Shown here: positions 49,031 through 59,754 of the stretch, piece after piece | Layout of the letters: each line of letters opens with the position of its first letter | How positions within the stretch are numbered: the stretch's first letter is position 1 | Source: Orlajensenia leifsoniae | Lineage (GTDB): Bacteria; Actinomycetota; Actinomycetes; Actinomycetales; Microbacteriaceae | NCBI RefSeq assembly: GCF_004570845.1 | Contig: NZ_SPQZ01000007.1 | Location: 1-64,000 of the forward strand | Direction of reading: 5' to 3' | Length of the DNA stretch: 64,000 nucleotides | The notes under the pieces: model-generated | The model's database searches: none | The model's input: the letters and a program-made list of their open reading frames with translations, nothing else | What the model was told of the DNA's origin: nothing | Made by a program: the position numbers and the translations under genes

Positions 49031-49947
49031 GACTCGGTCTCGTACTCACTGAGGCCGCGAACGGCCTGCGACGGAACGCCTCGATGGTGGTCTCCGTCGT
49101 GCTCGTCACGTTCATCTCGCTCACCTTCGTGGGCACGGCCGTGCTCATGCAGATGCAGATCGGCCAGATGAAGGACTACTGGTACGACCGTGCACAGGTG
49201 GCGGTCTACATGTGCACCGACATCTCGGGCTCCTCCAACGAGAACTGCGTCGGTGGCGAGGCGAACGAGGATCAGCTCGCGGCCATCAAGGCCGAGCTCG
49301 AGGGCCCCACGCTGTCGCCGTTCATCAAGAAGTTCTACTTCGAGGACCACGACCAGGCCTACGAGAACTTCCAGAAGCAGTTCAAGGACAACCCGGTCTC
49401 GGCCTACGTCACCCCCGACCAGCTCAACCAGACGTACTGGGTGAACCTCAAGGACGTGTCCCAGGCCGATGTGCTCGTCGAGAGCCTCTCGGCCCTGCCG
49501 GGTGTCGAGGCCGTCACCGACCAGCGCAGCTACCTCGACCAGATCTTCGCGGTGCTGAACGCGGCCAGTTTCACGGCCATCGCGATCGCGGCGATCATGC
49601 TCGTCGCGGCCGCGCTGCTCATCGCCACGACGATCCGCCTGTCGGCGTACTCGCGCAGACGTGAACTCGGCATCATGCGCCTCGTCGGAGCGTCGAACAG
49701 GTTCATCCAGACCCCGTTCGTGCTCGAGGGCATCTTCGCCGCCCTCATCGGATCGCTGCTGGCGGGCGGTGCCATCTGGGCGATCGTGCACTTCTTCATC
49801 CAGGGCTGGCTGAAGGATCGCCTGCAGCTGACGTCGTTCGTGACCGAGGGGAGTGCCCTGGTCGTCGCACCGATCCTGCTGTTGGTCGGCATCATCCTGG
49901 CGGCGTTCTCGGCCAACTTCGCGATCACGCGGTACCTCAAGGTCTAG
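49027..49947 (+). CDS. ftsX: Cell-division membrane protein FtsX
   Basis: A 306-residue FtsX with one N-terminal membrane segment, an extracytoplasmic loop (about 45-165, with two cysteines in MCTDISGSSNENC), three further segments in the C-terminal half and the SAYSRRRELGIMRLVGASN loop typical of FtsX. With FtsE it activates septal peptidoglycan hydrolases. ATG 49027 overlaps ftsE by 4 nt. Confidence 0.93.
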   Translation: MRLGLVLTEAANGLRRNASMVVSVVLVTFISLTFVGTAVLMQMQIGQMKDYWYDRAQVAVYMCTDISGSSNENCVGGEANEDQLAAIKAELEGPTLSPFIKKFYFEDHDQAYENFQKQFKDNPVSAYVTPDQLNQTYWVNLKDVSQADVLVESLSALPGVEAVTDQRSYLDQIFAVLNAASFTAIAIAAIMLVAAALLIATTIRLSAYSRRRELGIMRLVGASNRFIQTPFVLEGIFAALIGSLLAGGAIWAIVHFFIQGWLKDRLQLTSFVTEGSALVVAPILLLVGIILAAFSANFAITRYLKV

Positions 49948-50019
49948 AGCCTGTCCGGGGGGCGCGGGTCAGCGGGTCGACGGCGACCGGATGCTCCGCC
50001 GCGCGTCCCGGGTGCGCTG

Positions 50020-53000
50020 GTGCGGTTCGGCCGCGACCGTCTGCTGGTCGCATCCGTCGCACTGCTCGCCGTGACCCTGATCGCGACGGCCGGCCTGCAG
50101 AGTGCGGCGGCGACTGCGCTGCAGGCGACCCTCGACGACCACTGGCGGGGCGCCTACGACATCCTCGTGACCTCGGAGAAGGCGACCAGCGACGAGCTCC
50201 TGTCGCCGAACTCGCTCATCGGCGAGGACGAGCGGATGCCGTTGCGCGACCTGGAACGCATCAGGGGCATCGACGGCGTCGACGTCGCTGCCCCGATCTC
50301 GCAGCTGCTGGTGCCGTCCCTCGACTCGGCGCGCGTCGACGTCGCGGTGCCGATCGACCTGTCGCGCTCGACGCTCGACCCGCAGGACTACCGTCTGCGC
50401 GTGCGCTACCTGACCGATGACGGCCTCGGTGAACGTCTCGCGCTCGCCGAGACCTACAGGCTCACCCTCGACACCTCGAACGCGCCACGCGACATCGTCG
50501 TCGATCGCAGCGCCTACGACGACAACGACTGCCGCACGCAGGTAGGGGATGTGACGGTCGACTGCGGGTACGACTATCCCGAGACGGAGAAGCGCTACAC
50601 GGCACTGATCGCGGAGGAATCGGGCGAATCCGGGTCCATGGGGTCGAGCGGCAGCATCACCAGCACGGTGGTGGACGACGACGTCGTGTTCCCGCTTCCG
50701 GGCGTCGCCCTGCCGCCGACGCGCGTGACGCTCGTCGACCCCGTGGCCGAGCGCGCGCTCCTGGGCGACGGGGGTGCCTTCCTGGACCCGCTGGTGACCG
50801 TGGGCGCCGGTACCCGGCCCTCCGTCGCCGACCTGGACCGGTGGAGCGTCGATCAGCCGACGAGCGCATTCACCAGAGCCATCTCGCAGGCCGTCGAGCA
50901 GCAGCAGGCCATGTACGACAGCCTCGCGGGGAGCGGACAGTACGCCGAGTACGTCGCCGAGAAGCAGAAGCGGGGCGAGGAGCCGTTGCCGGTCGAGGAG
51001 GTCTTCGCCGCTCCGCAGCATCTGCCGGTGGTCGTATCGACTCAGAGGGACGTGCCGCTGACCGTGCGGGTCGACGTTGAGGCGATGGGGCCCGGCGAGA
51101 TGCCGGACGTCGCGTCCTCCTACTGGGCCGTGCCCACGTTCGACGACGCCGGGGTGGCCGGCGTCCCGCTCGGGGCCATCTCCGCCGATGTGCGCAGTCT
51201 CCTCGACCCGTTCTCGACGCAGAAGCTCACACTTCCCTGGGTGGGGAACCCGGATGCCGTCCCGCAGCTCGGCGACCAGGGCTACACCGGCGGCTACTTC
51301 GGGCAGGTGGCGCATTCGACTCCGGCCGAGCCGACCTCGCGGGCCGGCGAACTCGTCCTGGACTCGACCGGTCACCTCGGCACGTCCATGGACAACTACT
51401 GGGGCGGTGATCCGAGCTCCTGGGTCAATAAGGGGCCGGGCACATCACCCGGGATGCAATCGACCTACGCGACGGTGAGCGCCGACCAGGTGCTCCAGTC
51501 GAACGACGACAGCGGGACGTACTTGCTGCCGATCGCCGGATTCGACATGGACGACATCGTCCTGCCCGCTGATCCGCTCTCCTACACTCCGCTGGGCGCC
51601 TACGATCCGGCAGCGGCGACCCTGGTGCGCAACGCAGCGGGAGATGACATCCAGCACGTCGACCTGCTCCCGGTCGCTGGAGGACTCGGCCTCGTCGGAG
51701 CCAGAACGGCGGCCATCGCCGACATCGATGCCGTCTCCGACTCCCTCGTGGACCCGACGATGGATGCCGTGCGTGTACGCGTCGCCGGAGTCGACCGCTA
51801 CGACGCCGCCGGCATCGACGCCGTCGGTTCCGTCGCCGAGGCGATCGAGAGACTGGGGCTCGCGGCCACGATCGTCGCCGGTTCCAGCCCGCAGACCGCG
51901 TCGATGACGGTCGACGGCTATGCGTTCGGCACCACGGATGTCGACGGCGAGCAGAGCGTCGGCCTTCTCGGCACCGTCGAGCAGCGCTGGTCCGCTCTCG
52001 GCGCGGCAGCCCGTCTCGGCACCAGCGTGTCGCAGGCCACCCTCGCACTCCTGGCCACCGTGATCGCCGCGACCCTCGCACTCTTCGCGGTCGCCTCGCT
52101 CTCCGCCGTCGGCTCCCGTCGTTCCGGTGCTGCGACGCTCCGGACAGTCGGCTGGACGCGGGGACGCATCCTGCGCTGGCTGCTCGCCGAGCAGTGGCCG
52201 GCCCTCGCCGCCGTGCTGCTCGCCGGCGGCCTGGCCGCCGTGCTGGCCGCCGACGACGCGCTCGTGCTCTCGACGACGGCATCCGTGGTGCTCGCCGTCA
52301 TCGTCATCGCCGTCGTGCGCGCGGTCTCGGGAGCATCGGGCGAACGGATGCGGCTGGCCACGGCAGACGAGCTGCTGCGGGAGCACCCGGAGGAGCGGCC
52401 CGAGGTGCGCTGGACCAACGCGCCGACTGTCGAGAGTCACGGCGGTTACGGCCTCCCCGACGAGTCGTCGCCCGAGCAGGTGATCGTCCCCGATCGCCCG
52501 CGCTCTCACGGACGGATGCGGCTCGGCGCCGAATCGGTCGTCGGCTTCGGTCTGCGGCTCGTGCGCGGTGACGCGGGCAGCGCCATCGGGAACGCCGCTG
52601 CCGTGCTCGTCGTCATGGCGACGACAGCCTGCTTCGTACTGAGCCTCGGCCTCGGCCAGACGGCGGCCGGAACGAGTCTCATCGCACAGTTCGGCACGGC
52701 TCAGGCGCTCGCTCCCCAACTCGCCCTCGGCGTGGTCGGGGTCGTCGCCGGCGTGCTGCTCACCATCCTCGTCAGGACCCAGGCGCTGCACCGCCGCCGT
52801 CGTTCGCGGGCGGTGCTGCGCGAGCTCGGCTGGGTCGGGAGCGACATTCGCCGTGCCGAGCGTTCCGAGGTGCTCGTCATCGGGCTCCCGGCGGCGCTGC
52901 TTGGCTGCTACCTGCTCTGGTTCGCCCTCGACACCGCCGGGCTCGCCGGCATCGACACGGCCGTCTCGGCCGCCCTGGTCGCAGGGCTCGCCGTCGTGGC

Positions 53001-53043
53001 GCTCCTGCTCGTCACCACCCGGAAGGCCGCCACAGCTCCATGA
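50020..53043 (+). CDS. Large FtsX-family ABC permease (MacB/LolC-like)
   Basis: A 1007-residue membrane protein with an N-terminal membrane segment (LLVASVALLAVTLIATAGLQ), a very large outer domain (residues about 30-665) and a C-terminal membrane part with the FtsX core, including RSGAATLRTVGWTRGRI and RRSRAVLRELGWVGSDI, the two family loops. It pairs with the ATPase at 53040 (4-nt overlap). Such exporters move lipoproteins, peptides or other substrates, or act as mechanotransmitters. GTG 50020 is the first in-frame start after ftsX. Confidence 0.85.
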   Translation: MRFGRDRLLVASVALLAVTLIATAGLQSAAATALQATLDDHWRGAYDILVTSEKATSDELLSPNSLIGEDERMPLRDLERIRGIDGVDVAAPISQLLVPSLDSARVDVAVPIDLSRSTLDPQDYRLRVRYLTDDGLGERLALAETYRLTLDTSNAPRDIVVDRSAYDDNDCRTQVGDVTVDCGYDYPETEKRYTALIAEESGESGSMGSSGSITSTVVDDDVVFPLPGVALPPTRVTLVDPVAERALLGDGGAFLDPLVTVGAGTRPSVADLDRWSVDQPTSAFTRAISQAVEQQQAMYDSLAGSGQYAEYVAEKQKRGEEPLPVEEVFAAPQHLPVVVSTQRDVPLTVRVDVEAMGPGEMPDVASSYWAVPTFDDAGVAGVPLGAISADVRSLLDPFSTQKLTLPWVGNPDAVPQLGDQGYTGGYFGQVAHSTPAEPTSRAGELVLDSTGHLGTSMDNYWGGDPSSWVNKGPGTSPGMQSTYATVSADQVLQSNDDSGTYLLPIAGFDMDDIVLPADPLSYTPLGAYDPAAATLVRNAAGDDIQHVDLLPVAGGLGLVGARTAAIADIDAVSDSLVDPTMDAVRVRVAGVDRYDAAGIDAVGSVAEAIERLGLAATIVAGSSPQTASMTVDGYAFGTTDVDGEQSVGLLGTVEQRWSALGAAARLGTSVSQATLALLATVIAATLALFAVASLSAVGSRRSGAATLRTVGWTRGRILRWLLAEQWPALAAVLLAGGLAAVLAADDALVLSTTASVVLAVIVIAVVRAVSGASGERMRLATADELLREHPEERPEVRWTNAPTVESHGGYGLPDESSPEQVIVPDRPRSHGRMRLGAESVVGFGLRLVRGDAGSAIGNAAAVLVVMATTACFVLSLGLGQTAAGTSLIAQFGTAQALAPQLALGVVGVVAGVLLTILVRTQALHRRRRSRAVLRELGWVGSDIRRAERSEVLVIGLPAALLGCYLLWFALDTAGLAGIDTAVSAALVAGLAVVALLLVTTRKAATAP

Positions 53044-53693
53044 GCACTGTCCTCGAGTTCGACGATGTCACCGTCGCCTATGCCCGCCCGCGCGACGTTC
53101 CCCTCGTCCTCGTCTCGGGCTGCGACATCACCGTGCGCCCCGGACGCCTGCACTGCGTCGCCGGTCGCAGCGGATCGGGGAAGACCAGCGTGCTGCGGGT
53201 GGCGGCCGGTCTCGTGGCGCCGAGTGAGGGCCGCGTGCTCTGGGACGGCCTGGACCTGGCAGGCCTCGACGACGACGCGGTGACGCGGCTGCGCCGGGAT
53301 CGCGTCGGATTCCTCGACCAGGCCGGCTCTTTGCTCGATGGTATGAGCGTGCTCGAGAACGTGCTGGTTCCCGCGGTGCCGGCCCGGCGCGTGCGGGAGC
53401 TGGGGGAGCGGGCGCTGGCCCTGCTCGACGAGGTCGGCATAGCCGACAGGGCGTCCGCGCGCCCGGGCGAGCTCTCGGGTGGCGAGCGACAGCGCGCAGC
53501 CCTCGCACGGGCCCTGCTGCTCTCGCCGCGGCTGCTCATCGTCGACGAACCGACGGCCGGCCTCGACAGGACCAGTGCCGATGGCATCATCGACCTGCTC
53601 GTGGCCCGACGCGATGCCGACGTGGCCGTGCTCGTCGCCTCGCACGACCCCCACCTGATCGACGCGGCGGATGCCCGCACGCACCTGGCGTGA
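53040..53693 (+). CDS. ABC transporter ATPase (LolD/MacB type)
   Basis: A 217-residue ATPase with Walker A GRSGSGKTS, signature LSGGERQRAALARA, Walker B LLIVDEPTAGLD and switch histidine in ASHDPHL. It matches ATPases that pair with FtsX-type permeases and overlaps the permease stop by 4 nt. It begins with a partial substrate-side region (MSTVLEFDDVTVAYARPRD). Confidence 0.9.
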   Translation: MSTVLEFDDVTVAYARPRDVPLVLVSGCDITVRPGRLHCVAGRSGSGKTSVLRVAAGLVAPSEGRVLWDGLDLAGLDDDAVTRLRRDRVGFLDQAGSLLDGMSVLENVLVPAVPARRVRELGERALALLDEVGIADRASARPGELSGGERQRAALARALLLSPRLLIVDEPTAGLDRTSADGIIDLLVARRDADVAVLVASHDPHLIDAADARTHLA

Positions 53694-53766
53694 GGCCGCG
53701 TTGGCGGCGCCGTTCGCGCCGGGAGCCGGGCGGCGACCGTGCGTGAGTGTGGGCCGCGGCATCCGT

Positions 53767-53772
53767 TAGACT
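53767..53772 (+). promoter_or_regulatory. -10 hexamer TAGACT before smpB
   Basis: TAGACT ends 55 nt before ATG 53828, giving a leader of about 50 nt with a strong GGAGGAGG ribosome site. smpB therefore has its own promoter. Confidence 0.5.
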
Positions 53773-53827
53773 GAACGGCTGCCCGAGCCACGGGCGCACG
53801 CAGGCCATCCACCGAGGAGGAGGAATC

Positions 53828-54304
53828 ATGCCGAAGGAACGCGGAGAGAACGTCGTCGCGACGAACCGGAAGGCGCGTCACGACTACCTCATCGGTGAGA
53901 CGTACGAGGCCGGGCTCGTGCTCACGGGCACCGAGGTGAAGTCGCTGCGCGCCGGTCGTGCATCGCTCGTCGACGGCTACGCCTTCATCGAGGGCGGGGA
54001 GATGTGGCTCGACGCCGTGCACATCCCCGAATACAGCCAGGGCACGTGGACGAATCACCCGCCCCGCCGCAAGCGCAAGATGCTGCTGCACAAGGCCGAG
54101 ATCATCAAGATCAGCCACAAGACGAAAGAGGGCGGCTACACGCTCGTTCCGTTGAAGATCTACTTCTCTGACGGACGGGCCAAGGTGGAGATCGCCGTGG
54201 CCAAGGGCAAGAAGGACTACGACAAGCGGCAGGCGCTGCGCGAGCGGCAGGACAAGCGCGAGTCCGATCGAGCCATCTCGAGTCGCAAGCACCTGGGGGA
54301 GTAG
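53828..54304 (+). CDS. smpB: SsrA-binding protein SmpB
   Basis: A 158-residue RNA-binding protein that delivers tmRNA to stalled ribosomes. The family pattern is visible: [29 protein letters not shown] at the start, the central [24 protein letters not shown] and the basic tail [20 protein letters not shown] needed in the decoding centre. ATG 53828 follows GGAGGAGG. The partner RNA gene ssrA lies 4.1 kb downstream. Confidence 0.95.
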   Translation: MPKERGENVVATNRKARHDYLIGETYEAGLVLTGTEVKSLRAGRASLVDGYAFIEGGEMWLDAVHIPEYSQGTWTNHPPRRKRKMLLHKAEIIKISHKTKEGGYTLVPLKIYFSDGRAKVEIAVAKGKKDYDKRQALRERQDKRESDRAISSRKHLGE

Positions 54305-54307
54305 AGC

Positions 54308-55042
54308 ATGCCGGCCAACGAGGTCATCAGGGTTCCCGGAACCTACAACCTGCGCGACGTCGGAGGCTACCCCGCGCGCGACGGCGTCGTGCGCAGTGGC
54401 GTGCTGCTGCGCTCCGATGGTCTCGGTCGTCTCGACGACGCCGGTCGAGACGCGCTGCGCGCCCTCGCCGTGCACACGATCATCGACCTGCGCGACGGCT
54501 TCGAGACCTCGTCGATGCCCGATGCGATCGACGGCCTCGACGTCGACACCATCTCGCTTCCCGTCTTCGAGGGTTCCGGCGCCTCCCACACCGAGAACAC
54601 CATCACTCTCGAGGCGCTGTACGAGCGCATTGTGACCCAGCACGCCCCGGTCGTGATCGAGGCCATCCGCACCATCGCCCGGCATCGCGACGGCGCCGTG
54701 CTCGTGCACTGCACGGCGGGCAAGGACCGCACCGGCGTCATCGTGGCTCTCGCCCTGCTCGCCGTCGGCGTCGACCGTCAGCTCGTCATCGAGGACTACG
54801 CGGCGACCGAGGCGAATCTCGCCGGCGAATGGCTCGAGGGCATGATCGCGATGATCGGCAGGTACGGCATGGCCGATACGCCCGAACTCCGCACCCTGAT
54901 GGGCGGCAGCCCGGCTGCAGCCCTCGACTCGACGATCGACCTCATCGAGCGCAAGCACGGATCGGTGCAGCAGTACCTCCTCGCCTCGGGCCTGACCCTC
55001 GACGAACTGGCGGACCTCGAAAGCGTGCTCGTCGAGCGCTGA
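54308..55042 (+). CDS. Tyrosine-protein phosphatase (MptpB/PtpB-like)
   Basis: A 244-residue tyrosine/lipid phosphatase of the atypical dual-specificity group. The P-loop reads HCTAGKDRTG with catalytic cysteine near residue 136; N-terminal NLRDVGGYPARDGVVRSGVLLRSDGL and LRDGFE match the family. It starts 3 bp after smpB, so it is likely co-transcribed. Substrate is unknown; related enzymes dephosphorylate tyrosine, serine or phosphoinositides. Confidence 0.85.
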   Translation: MPANEVIRVPGTYNLRDVGGYPARDGVVRSGVLLRSDGLGRLDDAGRDALRALAVHTIIDLRDGFETSSMPDAIDGLDVDTISLPVFEGSGASHTENTITLEALYERIVTQHAPVVIEAIRTIARHRDGAVLVHCTAGKDRTGVIVALALLAVGVDRQLVIEDYAATEANLAGEWLEGMIAMIGRYGMADTPELRTLMGGSPAAALDSTIDLIERKHGSVQQYLLASGLTLDELADLESVLVER

Positions 55043-55068
55043 TCGCGCTGAATTGCACTCATAACGCG

Positions 55069-55088
55069 GTAGTGCAAGAATGCACTAC
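55069..55088. promoter_or_regulatory. TetR-type operator just before the tetR gene
   Basis: A perfect inverted repeat GTAGTGCA-AGAA-TGCACTAC ends immediately before ATG 55089. A third half-site TTGCACT lies at 55053-55059. This is the usual layout for an autoregulating TetR repressor, which probably also controls the MFS pump downstream. Confidence 0.65.
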
Positions 55089-57499
<2,411 letters not shown>

Positions 57500-57505
57500 G
57501 GCTGA

Positions 57506-57550
57506 GCGGGCAGGTCACGGGACGCCGTGCGGCGCCCGGGACCTGCCCGC
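57506..57550. terminator. Long hairpin between MFS pump and SIMPL gene
   Basis: Perfect 10-bp outer arms (57506-57515 with 57541-57550) and a GC-rich, partly paired interior. Position between the two convergent genes suggests a bidirectional terminator. Confidence 0.65.
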
Positions 57551-57564
57551 CGCGGCGCTCGCGC

Positions 57565-58227
57565 CTACGCGGTCTCGAAGCGCACGTGCACTGTCGCGGC
57601 GATCGTGATCGGCTGGGGCGCGAGATCCATCGCCGGACTCGACCCCTTCATGCGGAGCGAGGCTCCCATCGGCGCGGCGGCGAGGCCGGGCTGGAGAGCG
57701 CCGGGGTCGAGCAGCCCCGGATCGGCGACCGCGACGGGTGTGAGCCCGGTGAGGGCGAGCGCCGCCGCGTAGGTCGCCGCAGCTCGCACGGCCGCCTTGA
57801 CGGCCTGCGCGCGCACGTCGGCGGTGACCTCCGCCTTCGTGGCGTCGGTCAGCGTCCACTCCACGCCGGTGACGACCACTCCGTCGTTCGTCGCGACGGA
57901 GCCGAGCCACTCCGAGAGGGTGCCTGCATCGGCGAAGGTGACCGTCACCGGCGCCGTGGCCGTGTGCACGAACGGCAGCTGCTGGCCGTCCTGGTTCCAC
58001 GGCCGTGCCGACGACACGGTCACACCGTCGCTCGCCCAGCGCGTCAGGGCTGCGCCGTCGGCCTCGTGGAGGGCGACGATTCCGGCGACGATCGTGCTGT
58101 GGATGACGGCGGCCTGCTCCACGACGCTCTGCCGGTCGGCGCCCTCGGTGCTGACGCTGAGATGCACGGTTCCGAGTTCGGCCGCATGCTCGATCTCAGC
58201 CTCGCCTGCCACGGTGATGGTCGTCAT
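57565..58227 (-). CDS. SIMPL (DUF541) domain protein
   Basis: A 220-residue protein of the SIMPL/DUF541 family: ITVAGEAEIEHAAELGTVHLSVSTEGADRQ at the start, the GVTVSSARPWNQDGQ region and a C-terminal PQPITIAATVHVRFE strand. Members form oligomeric envelope or cytoplasmic rings and are linked to stress. No signal peptide is visible, so it is probably cytoplasmic here. ATG at 58227 follows GGATTCCTCC. It is divergent from ssrA. Confidence 0.8.
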   Translation of the reverse strand: MTTITVAGEAEIEHAAELGTVHLSVSTEGADRQSVVEQAAVIHSTIVAGIVALHEADGAALTRWASDGVTVSSARPWNQDGQQLPFVHTATAPVTVTFADAGTLSEWLGSVATNDGVVVTGVEWTLTDATKAEVTADVRAQAVKAAVRAAATYAAALALTGLTPVAVADPGLLDPGALQPGLAAAPMGASLRMKGSSPAMDLAPQPITIAATVHVRFETA

Positions 58228-58323
58228 GGAGGAATCCTCTCGTGCCGCGGGCGTGTCCGCGGACTCGTCATCACCCTAAGCCGACGCCGTCTCGGGGAGT
58301 AGGCGATCGCCCGAATATCGGTG

Positions 58324-58329
58324 TAGAAT
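58324..58329 (+). promoter_or_regulatory. -10 hexamer TAGAAT of the ssrA promoter
   Basis: TAGAAT lies about 115 nt before the mature tmRNA 5' end. A transcript starting near 58336 would have a leader of about 108 nt. No clear -35 element was found. Confidence 0.5.
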
Positions 58330-58332
58330 GGA

Positions 58333-58369
58333 GGGCTGCATCCGGTTCCGAACGGGGTGGATGCAGCCC
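58333..58369 (+). other. Leader hairpin upstream of ssrA
   Basis: An 11-bp perfect stem (58333-58343 with 58359-58369) with a 15-nt loop, directly at or beside the predicted transcription start. It may protect the pre-tmRNA 5' end or guide processing. Confidence 0.5.
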
Positions 58370-58376
58370 TTGGTAA

Positions 58377-58396
58377 TTCAACAGCGTGTGACAGCG
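58377..58396. repeat. Left arm of a 20-bp perfect inverted repeat flanking ssrA
   Basis: The 20 bases at 58377-58396 are the exact reverse complement of 58824-58843. This arm lies 47 nt before the mature tmRNA 5' end. The pairing ends at both sides, so it is exactly 20 bp. Confidence 0.9.
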
Positions 58397-58443
58397 GCCC
58401 ACTCAGTGCGACCGACCTCTCGGGGCCGGAAGCGAGTGCTCAT

Positions 58444-58815
58444 GGGGATGATCGGTTTCGACATTGCCTGTGAGACTGTGAGAAGCGGGCCGAGGATCCA
58501 GGGTTATCTCGTAAACGATCTCTGGAAAACACAAGTGCCAATTCAAAGCGCACTGACTTCGCTCTCGCTGCCTAGGCAGTAGAGCCCATAAGTCCGTCAG
58601 ACCGGGCCAGACCTCGCCCCGGACCCTGACGTCATCTAGAGGACTGGCTGCGTATCGACGCCTCGAGCGATACGTGGGACTTGCACTCGGGCTGGGCCCG
58701 TCCACCTAGACGCCTGTGGCAAAGGTGGGGGCCGAGTAGAACGACTTCGCAGGATACGCCCGTAGAAGGCATGGAATCTCAGCAGTGGACCCGGGTTCAA
58801 TTCCCGGCATCTCCA
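58444..58815 (+). ncRNA. ssrA: Transfer-messenger RNA (tmRNA)
   Basis: The 5' end GGGGATGATCGGTTTCGACA and the 3' end with T-arm GGTTCAATTCC and CATCTCC form the tRNA-Ala-like domain: GGGGATG pairs with CATCTCC (58808-58814, one G-T wobble), with discriminator A at 58815. The mRNA-like part starts at the GCC at 58537 and encodes the tag ANSKRTDFALAA before TAG at 58573, a typical actinobacterial tag. CCA is not encoded (CC then T follow). tmRNA with SmpB rescues ribosomes on broken mRNAs and marks their products for proteolysis. Length is 372 nt, as usual. Confidence 0.96.
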
Positions 58816-58823
58816 CCTCTGGT

Positions 58824-58843
58824 CGCTGTCACACGCTGTTGAA
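58824..58843. repeat. Right arm of the 20-bp inverted repeat flanking ssrA
   Basis: Exact reverse complement of 58377-58396. It begins 8 nt after the tmRNA discriminator base. Confidence 0.9.
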
Positions 58844-58983
58844 CCCGTGTCTCAGCCGGCGGCATCCGCGGCTCTACACGATGCCGCCCGTGAAAGCGAT
58901 CCCTTCCCCCTGGACGACTGCCGAGCCTAGGCTCGATGAGCAGACACCGGACATCCCGGTGCGCAGATTCAGATGGGGGCATC

Positions 58984-59205
58984 ATGCGCAGATTTCTCAC
59001 CCTGCTGCTCGTCGCCGCAATCCTCGCCGTCGGCTACGTCTACGGTTCGAGGGCAGGCAAGGGCCCGTACCGCGATGTGATGGCGTCGCTCGACGCGCTG
59101 TGGAACGACCCGCGCGTCAAGAAGGCACGCAAGCACGCCCTGAAGGACGCCCAGAACGCGGCCAAGGCCGCCGAGAAGAAGATCGCGAAAGCGGCAAAGG
59201 GATAG
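58984..59205 (+). CDS. Small membrane protein (73 aa)
   Basis: A 73-residue protein starting with one hydrophobic segment (FLTLLLVAAILAVGYVYGS), followed by a helical, Lys/Ala-rich tail (KKARKHALKDAQNAAKAAEKK). It resembles small YtxH/DUF-type membrane proteins of actinobacteria. ATG 58984 follows no strong ribosome site. The neighbouring gene, 5 bp after, encodes another Ala-rich membrane protein, so they may work together. Confidence 0.65.
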   Translation: MRRFLTLLLVAAILAVGYVYGSRAGKGPYRDVMASLDALWNDPRVKKARKHALKDAQNAAKAAEKKIAKAAKG

Positions 59206-59210
59206 AACCG

Positions 59211-59687
59211 ATGGCAGAGAACACCACGAACACCTCGGACGGCGCATTCGACGATGCCCGCGAGAACCTGGCCTCGGCGGCGGACAGCGCCGCTGACGCC
59301 GCCAAGTCGGCCGCCTCGAGCGCGAAGAAGACGGCGACGGATGCAGCGGGCAAGGCGCAGAAGGCCGCAACCGAGGCTGCGGCCGGCGCCAAGAAGAGCG
59401 CCGAGACCGTCGTCGACGACGTGAAGGTCTCGGCCGCCACCGTCGGCAACGAGGCGAGCGGCGCCACCGCCGACATCGTCGGCTCCGTGTCGGATGCGGC
59501 AGAGGACGTCGTCACGCGCATCAAGCAGGCCGGTGCCGACGTCGCCGACACCGTGTCGGCGTCCACGGCGCGCATCGTCGACGAGACGAGCGAGCAGTAC
59601 CGCCGCAACCCCGCCGTCGTCATCGCCATCGGCGTCGTCGCGGTGGTCGGCTTCGTCGCCATCATCCGCGCGATCTCGAAGCGCTGA
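59211..59687 (+). CDS. Ala-rich LEA/ElaB-like membrane protein
   Basis: A 158-residue protein. About 120 residues are Ala/Ser/Lys/Asp helical repeats (AADSAADAAKSAASSAKKTA), resembling late-embryogenesis-abundant or ElaB/DUF883-like stress proteins. One C-terminal membrane segment (AVVIAIGVVAVVGFVAII) anchors it. It begins 5 bp after the previous gene and a terminator follows at 59704. Confidence 0.65.
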   Translation: MAENTTNTSDGAFDDARENLASAADSAADAAKSAASSAKKTATDAAGKAQKAATEAAAGAKKSAETVVDDVKVSAATVGNEASGATADIVGSVSDAAEDVVTRIKQAGADVADTVSASTARIVDETSEQYRRNPAVVIAIGVVAVVGFVAIIRAISKR

Positions 59688-59703
59688 CTCCGCATCACCG
59701 GTG

Positions 59704-59737
59704 AAGCCGGTCCTTCCCGACGGGGAGGGCCGGCTTT
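59704..59737 (+). terminator. Rho-independent terminator
   Basis: A 15-bp stem (59704-59718 with 59722-59736, two G-T wobbles), 3-nt loop and a following T-rich TTTCGG end. Confidence 0.8.
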
Positions 59738-59754
59738 CGGTGCCTTTCGGGCGA

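Noticed and set aside
58377-58843. ssrA-associated integrative element or att sites
   Set aside because: The flanking repeats are inverted, not direct, and no integrase or duplicated tmRNA end lies nearby.
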